Origin: Orientallactaga sibirica
Taxonomy: Eukaryota > Chordata > Mammalia > Rodentia > Dipodidae
Length of the DNA: 64,000 nt
Direction: 5' to 3'
Assembly: GCA_036365145.1 (NCBI GenBank)
Contig: JAEOAD010002183.1
Span: 3,497,501 to 3,561,500, forward strand
The position numbers were made by a program, and so were the translations under genes. How positions within the stretch are numbered: the stretch's first letter is position 1; each line of letters starts with the position of its first letter. Below the pieces are notes generated by a model that saw only the letters and a program-made list of their open reading frames with translations, made no database searches and was not told the DNA's origin. This document shows, one piece after another, positions 51,546 to 62,759 of this stretch.

Positions 51546-51624
51546 TGGAAGACTTGATTAATTATTCTATTTTTTTTTCTGAAAACAATCCCTGGCAGAT
51601 ACCAAGAAAAACTGTATTTGATAT

Positions 51625-51827
51625 TTTTAAATATCTTATTTATTTATTTGACAGAGAGGGAAAGGGGGTGGAGAATGGGCATTCCAGGGCTTCTAGCCAC
51701 TGCAAATGGGCTCCAGACACATATGCCACCTTGTGCCTCTGGCTTAGTGGGTCCTAGGGAATAGAACCTGGGTCCTTAGGATTTGCAGGCAAGAACCTTA
51801 ACCACTAAGCAATCTCAACAGCCCTGT
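51625..51827 (-). mobile_element. DIP-like SINE
   Basis: Inverted short DIP; ends 'taagcaatctcaacagccc'. Confidence 0.9.
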
Positions 51828-51899
51828 ATTTGATTTTTAAAGTATATCTATCACCTACCATTCCTTGTAGGAATATAGTGCTATAAAAATTTAATTTGG

Positions 51900-52062
51900 G
51901 AGCCTGGCGTGGTGACACACACTTTTAATCTCAGCACTTGGGAGGTAGAGGTAGGAGGATCGCCATGAGTTTGAGGCCACCCTGAGACTATGTAATGAAT
52001 TCCAGGTAAGCCTGAGCTAGAGTGAGACCCTACCTCGAAAACAAAACAAAACAAAAAATAAT
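51900..52062 (+). mobile_element. B1 SINE
   Basis: 'gagcctggcgtggtgacacacacttttaatctcagcacttggg' to 'gagaccctacctcg' and an AAAAC tail. Confidence 0.93.
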
Positions 52063-52069
52063 AATAATT

Positions 52070-52239
52070 TTGGGGCTGAAGACATGGTTTAGCAGTTAAG
52101 GGGCTTGCCTATAAAGCATAATGACCTGAGTTCAATTCCCCAGTACCCACATAAAGCCAGATGCACAAAGTGGTACATACATCTGGACTTCATTTGCAAT
52201 GGCTAGAGGACCTGGTGCACCCATTCTCTCTCTCTCTTC
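52070..52239 (+). mobile_element. DIP-like SINE, tail lost
   Basis: 'ggggctgaagacatggtttagcagttaagg'; its (CT)n joins the next B1 directly without an AATAAA tail. Confidence 0.88.
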
Positions 52240-52398
52240 CAGGCATGGTGGTGCCAGCCTTAAATCCCAGCACTTGGGAGGTAGAGTTAGGAGGATCTCC
52301 ATGAGTTCGAGGCCACCCTAGGAATACATAGTGAATTCCAGGTCAGCCTGGGTTAATGCACAACCCTACTTTGAAAAACCAAAAAATAAAAAATAATA
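52240..52398 (+). mobile_element. B1 SINE
   Basis: 'ccaggcatggtggtgccagccttaaatcccagcacttgg' to 'caaccctactttg' and an A-rich tail. Confidence 0.92.
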
Positions 52399-53874
52399 AG
52401 TTTTTCATTACTTCATCAGAACCCAGAACAGCAGTTGGCTCATACAGAGTACCCAATGAATCCTTTTTGAATGACTGAATGAAATTAACATTCATCTTTA
52501 GCTAGTAAATAATGCTGTAGATGCAGAGAACATTTTGAAGAAATGAGTACAGAAATAAATCAAGAAATGCTTGCTTTACTGCTAGTTGAAATACAGATGC
52601 CAATTCTGCTTTAGTACTAAAATATACAAAGTGCTGCTCTTTTGTGAACCAATTATAGAAACATGTCAGAAAAGATGTGTTCTCAACTGTAAATAACTCT
52701 TCTACTTGAGACGTTGTTCTATGGAACAATGGTTGAAAATAACATTTGATGGAGTGGTTGCTTTGACTGAATTAAAGAGGATGCTCCAGGAGTGTGGGGA
52801 TAGCATCACTGGTGGAATTTATTCGCCATGTGTTTATTTATTCAAAGTCATAGGTATTTATTCATAGGCAGCCTATTGTTGCAGAGGGGTTGAAGCTGGA
52901 AATGCACAATCGGCGATGTAATTAACCTGATTTTTAAAAGTGACAGAGCTGAATAAAATTCAAGAATCTTTAAAAGACTTTGTACCAATATAGGAAATGA
53001 TCTGGTAGTTTCTTGGACCATTGAGAGTTTTTCAGTTGTCTCTTTTTAATAAGGGAAGCATCACAGCCAATATTCTTATACAGTCTAGTTGTGAAATGAA
53101 TGTTCATAATTCTTCAAAACAGTTTAAACCTTGAGTTTGAGACCACGCCTTCATGTTTGTACATTCCTCAAGTAAGATTCTCTAGTTTCCACGATCATTC
53201 AGAGAACAAACCATTGATTAGAACCACATTGCTTTAAGACTCTGTTATGTAACACAGAGCCCAAAACTAATTGGTTCAGTATATGTACTACTTGTACTGA
53301 CATCTATTATTTGATTTTCTCTTGACTATTAAAAGTTGATACTAAGTACATAAACCCTTTAAAGGCAAATATCACCTTCTTTGAGTTTTGATCCAGGTAG
53401 TTCAGCAATCATGAAGTCTGCAGTCTTATTGGCAAAACTGATATACAGTGTCTCTAGGGCACTGTGCTCAAGGTTAAGAGCGACGCGTATTCTGTTTGTA
53501 CATTTTACTGGAATTTTATATGTTCATTTTATGATTTAAAACCTCTAGGTTTTCAATCCTCCAAACTGTCTGAAGACACAGTGTGCCACAGACTTAAGAC
53601 TTCTGTTTCTCCCTCTATTTTCTTCAAACAGAAACATTTCTCAAGTGTCTACATGTTCTAGAAGGGGATTTTTTGGAGGTGGCCTCTTGTTTGGAATAGT
53701 CCGACAACATCAGGCCTCTGAAGCAAGAGGAAGGGGACGATAAAAAAGCTGAAACACAAGGTTCATCTGGTAAGTTTTACATTAACCATTACAAACTGGA
53801 CAGTGTAAGAATGTGCCTTTTTGGCTCAGAAAGATGGAGTCTTGGTGTGGAAACGAGTACTTGGCTGTCCCACC
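52399..53874. other. Unassigned non-coding DNA, apparently unique
   Basis: About 1.5 kb without repeats I recognise, one of the longer clean stretches. No ORF longer than 75 codons. Confidence 0.5.
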
Positions 53875-53882
53875 ACAGCTTT

Positions 53883-53982
53883 TCTGCCTTTTAATCTAGT
53901 CTGCACACCTATGTTTTTTGGTTGGGGCATTGAGGCCACTGATATTAATAGTTATTATTGAAAGGTATATATTTATTGTCAT
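53883..53982 (-). pseudogene. L1 ORF2 start fragment
   Basis: From the ATG at 53982 the frame reads MTINIYLSIITINISGLNAP, then TKKHRCAD and a TAG. This is the N-terminal endonuclease start of L1 ORF2p; the catalytic residues lie beyond the break. Confidence 0.72.
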
Positions 53983-54062
53983 GATTCTTCTTGTTTTGTA
54001 GTGCTTCCTGTTTTCCCTTTACTTGCTTGTTTTAGTGTTATTTGAATATGGTTTATTTTTTC

Positions 54063-55092
54063 CTATTTCCTGCTGTGTGTGTTTTGCTTTCTCTTCAGAG
54101 TGAAGGAATCCTTCAAGTATTTTCTGTAGAGCTGGTTTAGTTGTCCTAAATTCCTTTAGCCCATTTTTGTTGTGAAATGACCTTATTTTTCAATTTGGAT
54201 AGATAGCTTTGCAGGATAAAGTACTCTTGGTTGGCAGTTTTTATCTTTCAGAACTTGGAATACATCATTCCAAGCCATTACTGGCTTTTAAAGTTTGTGT
54301 TGAGTAATCTGCTGTTATTCTGATAGGCTTACCTTTGTTGGCAACTTGCTTTTTCTAACTGCTTTCAATATATCTTCTTTGGTTTGCATGTTTAGTAGTT
54401 TAATTATAACATTGTGAGGAGAGGTCCTTTCCAGGTTTTGTCTGTTTGGTGTTCTAAAAGCTTCTTGTATCTTTATTGGCATTTCTTTCCCAATTTGGGG
54501 AAATTTTTCTTATATGATTTTGTTGAAAATGCCTACCAAGTCTCTAGATTGAAATTCTTCTCCTTCCACTAAATCCTGCCTGAATTCTTATGTTTGATCT
54601 TTTCATAGTGCCCTGCATATCTTGAAATTCCCATTCATACCTTCCTTTTAGCTTGTCTTTCTCTTTGTTGCACTGCATTAGATCTGCCACCTGGTCTGCT
54701 GGTTTAGATATTCTGTTCTCTCCTTCATCTATTCTACTGATGAGACTTTGTAAAGAGTTTTTTATTTGACTTACTGTGTTCTTGAGAGCTAGAATTTCAG
54801 CCTGGTTTTTCTTCAGTATTTCTATTTCCTTACTCATGTCTTATAATGACCTCCTTATTTCATTAAGCTGGTTTCCTGTGTTATCTTTCAGGAGTTATTT
54901 TCTTCTTTAATTTCTTTGTTTTCTTCTTTGATTCCTTTGAGTATAGATAAAATAATTTAAAAAATCTTTGTCAGGCATTTTATCTAAAACGGTCTCATTG
55001 GTGACCATTTCTGATGGATTTATAACTTTTGGTGGGATTGTGTTGTCTTGATTCTTTGTGTTTCTTGTATTATAATGTAATGACTTTTGCAT
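54063..55092 (-). pseudogene. L1 ORF1 pseudogene
   Basis: About 343 codons, the usual ORF1 size. The start MQKSLHYNTRNTKNQ (55092) is followed by stops near 54907 and 54842. The coiled coil runs from MSKEIEILKKNQAEILALKN through SLQSLISRIDEGENRISK. The RNA-binding part shows IRIQAGFSGRRRISI, KIQEAFRTPNRQNLERTSP and the C-terminal domain VFQVLKDKNCQPRVLYPAKL. ORF1p is the RNA-binding trimer that coats L1 RNA. At least four stops or frameshifts disable it. Confidence 0.82.
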
Positions 55093-56308
55093 CCTGGATT
55101 GATTTGATGCTTGGGTTTTCTACTTATCTGCAGTGTTCTTAGATGTGGTGATCCACCTTTATACACTTTCAGGATATGAATTTAAAGTGCCAAGTGTAGC
55201 TCTTGTACCCCAATCCAACTTCAGAAGTAATCCTAGGTGTTGAGTTTGCTTGCTAAGCAAGTATTCTAGTGGATTGCATGGAACAATTTACTGGCAAATT
55301 CTAAACTGCAACTGAGCAATATACACATTCAATAAAAACCAGCACAAAGTATGCAAGTGTTGGGATTAAAACAAACAGATAGTCTTAATAAAGCCAAAAT
55401 CCCTAAAGGTGTGTGTTGCTCTACACCCTTAATCCTGTCAGCTGGGAGGTAGAGAATTCTGTTCTGAATTGGGTTCCAGGTCAGCCTGTATCTGAATCAG
55501 ACCCTAACCCCAATAATGACAGAAGCAAAAGACAAAGGCCCTATAAATCTGAAAGCATTAAAGACAGCAATATTCAACCCCCCCAGTGCAGCTTATTTGA
55601 AAATGGTAAAGCCAACTATAAATATGTAATCCATAACCTGCCCTGACATGGGAAGAGAAATTAGCACTTCCAATGCAGGCCTATGTATCTGTTTTTTTAT
55701 TTTTGTCAGTCGGCCTCATTACCTTTTGGGGTGGCTTCCAATCTCACCAATGCTGAATGCCCACCTCGATCCCTCCATGTTGTGCTGTGGAGCTGGAGTT
55801 CTGTTCAGCTGAGCTGGATGTGCTGCCATGGGGGGTGGGGTGGGGTGGGAGTGGGGGCCTGAATGCTGGAGGTTCATGGTTCTGATGGTTGGGGATGGGC
55901 AGAGTGCAGGAAGCCTGGAGTTGTTCACACAGTCCCACCTGTATCCTTTTCAGTAGCTCCTTAACTGATCTCAGCTGTCTTTCTTTCAGATTTCTTGACT
56001 TTGCAAGGAGGCTGATGAGGTTGGAAAATCCCCTTGTTTGGTCTCTGCTGCTCGGTGCTGGTGCCTGGTGGGCAATGCCTGGTGGGTGCACAAATTGTGT
56101 GGGTTGGGGCGCAAGTGCTTCAGTGGGATTCTGTCCATTTTCCTCCTTTCTGGTGGATCTTGGTCTCTCTTGCTTCTCTGTTGTGTCTAAGAAGAACCTA
56201 TACTCCTTCACTTTTCAGAGAAGAGTGTATTTTGCTGTGGTTTTGCTTCAATCCCTCCCTAGACTGGTTTTATGTGGCTCCTATGCCGCCATCTTACCCA
56301 GAAGTCAA
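55093..56308 (-). promoter_or_regulatory. L1 5'UTR with internal promoter region
   Basis: About 1.2 kb upstream of ORF1. A minus frame of 155 codons (56211-55744, Pro/Ser/Gln-rich) and an antisense plus frame of 149 codons (55889-56338) lie in it; neither has a known domain. A degraded B1-like stretch (55408-55515) and a G-run array (55830-55857, plus strand) are inside. Confidence 0.6.
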
Positions 56309-56330
56309 AAAAAAAATCATTTTGAGGAAT

Positions 56331-56606
56331 TGTATTAGTTATGTTCTCATTGCTGGAATAAAATACAGGACCAGAAGCAGCTTATGGAAGGAAATGGTTT
56401 AACCTGGCTTATTGTTCCAGAGGCTAGAGTCCAACAGCAAGCAGGACTGGACCATAAGACCTCAAGGCCTGCTCCCAGTGATCACACCTGGTTCAGCAAG
56501 GCTCAACCTCCTAAAAGTTCCACAGTTTTCCAACAGTGTCACTAACTGGGGATTAAACATTTAAACACATGAGTCTATGGGGACATTTCACATTTAAAGC
56601 ACCACA
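56331..56606 (-). mobile_element. MaLR-like LTR, inverted, with target duplication
   Basis: Flanked by 'ggaat' (56326-56330 and 56607-56611). Runs TGTATTAGTTATG...CACCACA with 'gaccagaagcagcttatggaaggaaatgg' and 'acacatgagtctatggggacatttcacattt'. Confidence 0.87.
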
Positions 56607-56685
56607 GGAATGTTTTATTATAGGTATTTGATATATTTAGATTTATATCTACATCAAAATTCCAAATTAAGACATAACCTAAGCC

Positions 56686-56788
56686 AAGTGTGGAGGGTCA
56701 TATCTATAATCCCTGCACTTGGGAGGCTGAGGTAAGAGGATTGCCATGAGTTCAAGGCCAGAGTAAGAACCAGCCTCAAAAAAGAAAG
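56686..56788 (+). mobile_element. B1 SINE, shortened
   Basis: 'agccaagtgtggagggtcatatctataatccctgcacttggg' with part of the right half missing. Confidence 0.85.
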
Positions 56789-56928
56789 AAGGGCTGGAGG
56801 AATGGCTTAGCAGTTAAGGCATTTTCCTGTGAAGCCTAAGGACTCAGGTTCTATTCCCCAGTACCCACATAAGCCAGATATACAACATCTGGAGTTCATT
56901 TTCAGTGACTGGAGGCCCTGGCATCTTT

Positions 56929-56973
<45 letters not shown>

Positions 56974-57092
56974 TCCCTTTCTTATTCTTTCTTTCTTTCT
57001 TTTTTTCTTTCTTTCTTTCCTTCTTTCATTCTCTCATCATCTTTCTATCTGTCAAATAAATGAAAAAATAAATAAAATATTTAAAAAAGAAA
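56789..57092 (+). mobile_element. DIP-like SINE with (TTCT)n expansion
   Basis: DIP head, then a (TTCT)n tract at 56928-57027 in place of the usual short CT region, then 'tgtcaaataaatg' tail. Confidence 0.9.
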
Positions 57093-57404
57093 TACTTCTG
57101 TATGTGTTGGTGCTGAAAGTTGGTGGGATTTATTAGGAAAAGAGTTTATCAAACACTGGTTGTAGATTACCTCATTCATTATAATTCCACGATTCAGTGT
57201 TCTAAACTGTCTGGATCAGCTTTAGGCTCGAATCTGAAGCACACAGTGGGAGGAGTGCTCAGGGCACTGGTAGCTGACAGAGCTGCAGTGAACTGCAATG
57301 GCAGTGCAGATTCAAATTGGACACCTAGCACAAACCAGGCCCACAAAAAGTACTCATACTCAACTTAGTCCATGATTGTAACAGTCTGTGCCCTGGGAAA
57401 TAAT
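57093..57404. other. Unassigned non-coding DNA
   Basis: Nothing recognised. Confidence 0.45.
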
Positions 57405-57530
57405 GACTTCTTTCATAGTTGAGGAGACTTGCATTGTGAAGTGATTTCCCCAGGACTACAGAGTTACAGTACAGATGATTCTAGCCCTGGACCTCTGACT
57501 CAAGTCCATGACCTTCCTGGCCCCTCCACA
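57405..57530 (-). mobile_element. MIR relic
   Basis: 'gttgaggagacttgcattgtgaagtgatttccccaggactacag' fits inverted MIR. Confidence 0.65.
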
Positions 57531-57579
57531 AAACAAACAATGTTAAGAGGCAGAGTCAGGGCTCATATTATACCTTTGG

Positions 57580-57745
57580 CATGTACTAATAAGTGGTCAC
57601 AGGCAAGTGACTTAACCCGAAACCTCATGTGGGAAGTGGGGCTAAAGGTGACAGTATTTTCTTAAAGAATTGTTAAGAAGACTAAATGATGATTAAAGGG
57701 TTTGGCACATGGTGAGCCCTCAGTGAATACTGGTCATTAGTATCA
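57580..57745 (+). mobile_element. MIR relic
   Basis: 'gtcacaggcaagtgacttaacccgaaacc', 'gttaagaagactaaatgatg' and 'ggcacatggtgagccctcagtgaatactgg' fit MIR, opposite to the preceding copy. Confidence 0.72.
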
Positions 57746-58029
57746 TGGCTCTTCCTTCACCAAAGTTTGCTAATTAGGCTACAGACCTTTCAAAAACAAA
57801 GATATGGTATGTGATTTCTTCGCCACCCCTTTCTTTTCCTTATCTCCACCCTCAAACATCGTTCTTCATTCAGAAATGATGACCAGGAGTTTACTAATAA
57901 TTTCACTTCACCTGAGCTTTTCCGTCAGTAAGTACCCATTAGCTGCCACTCTGGCTGAAGGCCACCCACTGTAGTTTGCAAGTTCTTTATCTCTGGTGTT
58001 GTTTAACTTGTCCTTAGTACAATTTTCTT

Positions 58030-58665
58030 TGTGTGTATTAATGTGTGCATGCTCATGTGTGTGCAGGTGCACATGCCTGTGCATACATGTGTGCATGTGT
58101 ATGGAAGCCAGAGGACAACCTTGAACGTCATTCTTCAGGAAGGCCTCTGGAGTGACATCCACCGTTGTTTATTTGAGACAAGGGCTCTCATGGGCCTGAA
58201 ACTCACCAAGTAGGTTAGACTGGCTGACCAATGAATCCCGGGGATCTGTTCTGCCTCCCCAGTATGTTCCTCCACACTTTTTTTTTTTTTTTTCCACACT
58301 GGCTTTATTTTTTATTTTATTTTATTTATTATTTTTGGAGAGAGACACAGAGAGAGACAGACAGAGAGGGAGAGGGAGACAGATAGAGATGGGCGCGCCA
58401 GCAGTCTCAGCTGCTGTGAATGAAAACCAGATGTGTGCGCCCCCTTGTGGGCAAGTGCGCCATTGCGCCCTTGCGTCACTTTGCATCTGGCTAAACGTGG
58501 AACCTGGAGATTGGAACCGGGTTCTTAGGCTTAGCAGGCAGGCGCCTTAACCACTAAGCCATCTCTCTAGCCCCACACTGGCTTTTTAAAATATGAGCAC
58601 TGGGGGTTTGAACTCAGTTCCTCATGCTTGCAAGGCAAACACTTGACTACTACCTCACTAGTCTC
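58030..58665 (-). mobile_element. B3-like SINE interrupted by a DIP SINE
   Basis: GT-rich start and 'ggaagccagaggacaaccttgaacgtc' before the insertion; 'atgagcactgggggtttgaactcagttcctcatgcttgcaaggcaaacac' after it. Confidence 0.72.
58290..58574 (-). mobile_element. DIP-like SINE, long variant, inside B3
   Basis: 'ccacactggcttt' at both sides (starting about 58293 and 58573) is its target duplication. Includes 'cccccttgtgggcaagtgcgccattgcgccc'. Confidence 0.87.
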
Positions 58666-58734
58666 CCTTCACGACAACTATCACACTCATTCTATCAAGG
58701 AAGGTGAGGTTTGGCAAGTGAATGGCAGAGGTCA

Positions 58735-58882
58735 TAGCTAGCTTGGAGTTCACACACAGCACTGGGATCACAGGTATGTGCTGTCACACATCCAAGCTTT
58801 CCCATGAGTGATAGCGATCTGAATTCAGGTGCTCATGTTTTTGCAGCCAGCACTACCCACTGAGAAATCTCCCCAGCTCCCT
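58735..58882 (-). mobile_element. B3-like SINE fragment
   Basis: 'gggatcacaggtatgtgctgtcacac' to 'cactgagaaatctccccagctcc'. Confidence 0.6.
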
Positions 58883-59145
58883 CGTTACTTGATCCAAGAG
58901 AGAAAAGTGAAAGGGATGAGGAAGAAGAGGATGAGGAAAAGTCTGAGCTGCAAAGAGGATGAAGGGGTTCCCAAGTGGCAGGAGATGGAAAATGTGGAGC
59001 CCCTGCCAAGGGGCCAGGGATACAAGGCCCTCAGGAGGATGCAGACAAGTACAGCCACCACTCAGCTGGCTCTCTGGCCTGGCCCCAATCCCAAGCTGCC
59101 CTCTCTTCTTTCTTTCTCCATACCCTCTCTTTTCTTTTAAAAATA

Positions 59146-59760
59146 CTTTTCATTGACAACTTCCAAAAATATAGACAATATACCATGATCATAATCCCCT
59201 TTCACCACCTTCCCCCCCCACACTGGATTCCTCCTTCTTTCCAACTAGTTTCTCTTCAGTTTTGATGTCCTCATATTTTCTCCTCTTATTATGAAGATCT
59301 TGTGTAAGTAGCATAAGCCACTCTGAGGTCATGAATATCAAGGCCACTTTATGTCTGGTAGACAATTGTAAGTACTCCTCCCATTCCTTTGGCAAATGCC
59401 TTCTTTCTGCCACTTCTGCCATGGTCCCTGAGCCTTGGAGGGTGTGATAGAGGCGTTTCCTTTAGTGCTGAGCACTCCACTGTCTCTTCTTCTCAGCACT
59501 GTGGGGAGTTTTTGAGTCTGCTTAGTAGTCACTGCCATCTAAAAAGAGAAGCTTCTGTAATCAAAAGTGAGAGTAGCATTAATGCATGGGTATAAACATA
59601 AGTATCTAGAGGGCAGCTGGGTGGACATAATATGTCCAGTTAGCCAGGTAACAGTATTATTTTTTTCCTTAGGGCTTATGATCTCCCCTGCCATAGTTTT
59701 TTCTTTTTAATTAAGTTTTCAGTACCAGGCAGGCGTTCCTTCCCCTGGTGTGGGTCTGAA
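59146..59760 (-). mobile_element. L1 3'UTR, inverted
   Basis: Begins on plus 'ttttcattgacaacttccaaaaatatagac', the inverted terminal pattern, and includes 'ggtcatgaatatcaaggcc' and 'ggacataatatgtccagttagcc'. Confidence 0.65.
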
Positions 59761-60118
59761 GTCCAAGAGAAAGCAGTTGGTTTTCACAGCCCTCTTTCCC
59801 ATCTCTCTAGACACTGTACCTCCATCCCCATCCTCCTGGCTTGCTCCATCCAAGCTGTCACACTAGCATCTACTTCCTCCCTCCCCTTCCTTGTTCTCCC
59901 CCCCCCCCTGCAATCTCATCTGATCTTGGTAAACATGCCTCCCAGTCTCTCAGCCTGCCTAAATCTAGCAGTGCCCGGCATTTGGATCTCCCCCAGATCC
60001 CCCCCCCCCTTTAGACAGCACCAGGCTGGGGCAGAGCCCCATAGCTGCTCCTCCTCTCTCCTTCCTTCTTGTATAATTTAATAAAGAAATAGTCACGCCT
60101 CTTTTTTCAGGCCCTGGC
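59761..60118. other. Unassigned pyrimidine-rich DNA
   Basis: C-runs at 59900-59908 and 60000-60009. No gene recognised. Confidence 0.45.
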
Positions 60119-60119
60119 T

Positions 60120-60360
60120 TTTTTATATTTATTTATTTTTATTTTTATTGACAACTTCTTTAATTGTAACAATATCCCATGTTATTTCCCTCCCTACCCC
60201 CAAATAGTCATGCTTTGTTAAAAAACAAAACAAAACAATTCACTTTAGCCAGGTGTTTGATATCAGCCTCTCAATTCTTCTATTTCCTTCTAGTCAGAGA
60301 CTTCCCACAGTCCGTCCTTCTTAGTTGCCCAGTAGACTCACTGGCAATGTCTCTTACACT
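60120..60360 (-). mobile_element. L1 3' end, inverted
   Basis: 'tttatttttatttttattgacaacttctttaattgtaacaatatccc' is the inverted L1 tail; the inner boundary is unsure. Confidence 0.6.
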
Positions 60361-61264
60361 TTGATTATTGCCTGCTTCTTCGTCCAAAGGCCATAGCTAC
60401 TAGTATGTCCTAAGGACAGCTTGATGTGTGCACACTGCTCCACAGAGGGCTGAGGACTGAGGGCTTCCCTCTGTCCAAGACGGCAAAAACTAATGTTGCC
60501 AGTCCATGCCATGCATTTTGAGAGAACAGACATCTCCAGACACAGCAGCACACCCAGTAAATAAGATAGCTTACTATACTACCCACCTTTCTACACAATG
60601 AGAAGACAAGAGAGGTCAGAATATGACTTCATGGACTATTGGACCAAGAGCCGCAGTCTGTGTTCCTCTTTGGGGAAGAGTGGGGGCTCCAGGCTCTCTG
60701 ACGGGCCCTCTTGCTTGTTGAACATCATATGATACATCATCAGACAGCTGCCAGCCAGGACAGCCTGGGCTGTCTCTGGTGCATGCTTGCCCTTTAGTCT
60801 CTGTTCTGCCTGCTGGTTCAGATTAGAAACCCACAAGGCCTGTCTTCCTCTGTGGCTGTGCAGTGCCCTCCAATTGGGGTGCTCATGGAATGTGGATGAT
60901 TGATGGTGGTGTTAATTCAGGTAGCACCAGACATTTGGGGCAGGATTCCAGAGAAGCTTCTCAGTACTGGGCTATGGATGCATGTGTCCAACAGAGGAGG
61001 CTAAACCCAGCTAATGGGCAGCTACAGATACCAGTTCTGGGATGGCCCAGTTGGAAATGCTGCTGCTTTTAAAAAACAAATCAATCTATTAAGCCATTAG
61101 AGAAGCCCCCCAACTGCAAGTGCACATCTTTACTGACACTGCCCCACACAAGCACCACGTGGTGTCAGCTGCTGACACTGGAGCCAAAGGGAGCCAGGCA
61201 ATTTTGTACACAGGAGCTGTGTCTGTTGTGTGTTGTGAATGAAGTAAAACAGAATTTTGTCTTC
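60361..61264. other. Unassigned non-coding DNA
   Basis: No recognisable gene; part may be older L1 3'UTR sequence. Confidence 0.45.
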
Positions 61265-61558
61265 AGGCAGTATAGAGAATCACAGAATGCATGCTGGTGA
61301 GAACATGTGCAGAAATTGGAACTCTCCTGTGTCAAATGGTGCCGCTGTCATCCAGAAATTCTATTTCTGGATATACAGCCAAAATCAAAGTTGAATCTCA
61401 GAGACATATTTGCACACTCAAGTTCACTAGAGCATTATTCACAATAGCCATGGAAAGAACCCATGTTTATGAAGAGATGAATGAGTAAACAAAGTGTTTG
61501 CACATGTTCATACAGATAGTGAAATGTTATTCAGCCTTTAAAAAGAGGCAGCACGCTG
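61265..61558 (+). mobile_element. Old L1 (L1M-like) 3' region, left part
   Basis: 'agaaattggaactctcctgtgtc', 'gagcattattcacaatagccatggaaagaacccatg' and 'gaaatgttattcagcctttaaaaag' are classic wording of old mammalian L1 3' ends. Its continuation appears at 63805-64000. Confidence 0.75.
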
Positions 61559-62217
61559 TTAGTGTCCTGTAATTTGTAGGTCAGTTAAGCCCTGGAGCAG
61601 AGAAAGGCTAGAAGCCTCCTTTAGGCTTTGAGGATCAAAGGAATCTAGATTCCTGTTTGGTGGGGAGGCTTGTGTCCCATATTGTGCGACTGCCACAGCC
61701 TGGCACCTATGTTGAAGGGAGGTGACAGGAAAGACTATTTAGATCCCTGTCTTGAGATTTCCTTGTCCTGCTCTTACCCAGGGAAAAGAAAAACTATGTG
61801 TTTGTGACGTTGTGGCACCCCAAGGTGACAGTTTTACCTGTGTCTAACCTAAAACTATTTTGTTTAGTTCTTTCTAGAAAGAAATTGGATTTAGATGGCT
61901 TTGGCCTTTATATTTTTGTATCTATACGTTTTTAGAGTCTTGCCATTGTTTGAATTTCTTTTTTTTTTTTTTAAACCATAATAAAATCTCAGAGGCAGGC
62001 AGTTGTTGCCCTGGTGTGCTAAGCATTGGCCTATGATCAAGATCACAGGGGCAGGTGAGAAACAGCCAGGGCACCTGTGCGCAGATTCCCTTGAGAAATT
62101 GTGGCTGCCTGTCCTACAGCTCTCCCTGTCCGCAGCTTAGGAGAACATGCAGTTTTGAGCCATCCAATCACAGACAAAAATCATAACACCCATTTTCATA
62201 ATTTCTTGAGTGTCTCC
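61559..62217. other. Unassigned non-coding DNA inside the split L1
   Basis: No gene; a poly-T run at 61960-61972 and 'ccataataaaatc' may mark an inserted element. Confidence 0.45.
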
Positions 62218-62405
62218 TTTAGGAATTAAAAAGTTTTTTATTTATTTGAGAGAAAGAGAGAGAGAGAATGGGTGCACCAGGGCCTCCAGTCACTGCATCG
62301 AACTCCAGATGCATGTGCCACCTTGTACATTTGGGAATCAAACCTGGGTACTTAGGCTTTGTCCTTAGGCTGGGTCCTTAACTGCTAAGCCATCTCTCCA
62401 GCCAC
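62218..62405 (-). mobile_element. DIP-like SINE, shortened
   Basis: Inverted DIP with 'gcatgtgccaccttgtacatttggg'; ends 'gccatctctccagcc'. Confidence 0.9.
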
Positions 62406-62409
62406 CTTT

Positions 62410-62572
62410 TGGATTTTTTTTTTTTTTTTTGAGGTAGGGTCTTGCGCTAGCCCAGGCTGACCTGGAATTCACTATGTAGTCTCAAGGTGGCCTTGAACTC
62501 ATGGTGATTCTCCTATCTCTGACTCCCTGAGTGCTGGGATTAAAGGTGTGTGCCACCACGCCAGGGTTGGAA
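62410..62572 (-). mobile_element. B1 SINE
   Basis: Poly-T then 'gaggtagggtcttgcgctagcccaggctgacc', ending 'tgtgccaccacgccagg'. Confidence 0.93.
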
Positions 62573-62759
62573 TTGTTTTTTAACCATACATTCTAGCTGG
62601 TTAAATTTACTCTGTTTGCCACACATTTCCTCTTGTTAAAGGATGACAATTACACATGAGAAAGGAAGAGAAGGGAGGGGGCGCAGGGTAAGAATTATGA
62701 AGAGGGACCACACAATGGCTTCCTCTGTTAACTGGCTCTGCTCTGGGAGATTTCCAGGC

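Larger units (their letters stand above)
53875..56308 (-). mobile_element. LINE-1, 5' part only
   Basis: On minus the element starts near 56308 with 'aagatggcggcataggagcc', a usual L1 5' start, has a 5'UTR to about 55093, ORF1 (55092-54063) and the first ~30 codons of ORF2 (ATG at 53982). L1 similarity ends near 53875, well before the reverse transcriptase. The usual fate of L1 copies is loss of the 5' end, so keeping the 5' end and losing the 3' end points to later deletion or rearrangement. Confidence 0.82.

Noticed and set aside
55744..56211. 155-codon minus frame as a host gene
   Set aside because: It lies inside an L1 5'UTR and is low-complexity; better explained as part of the element.
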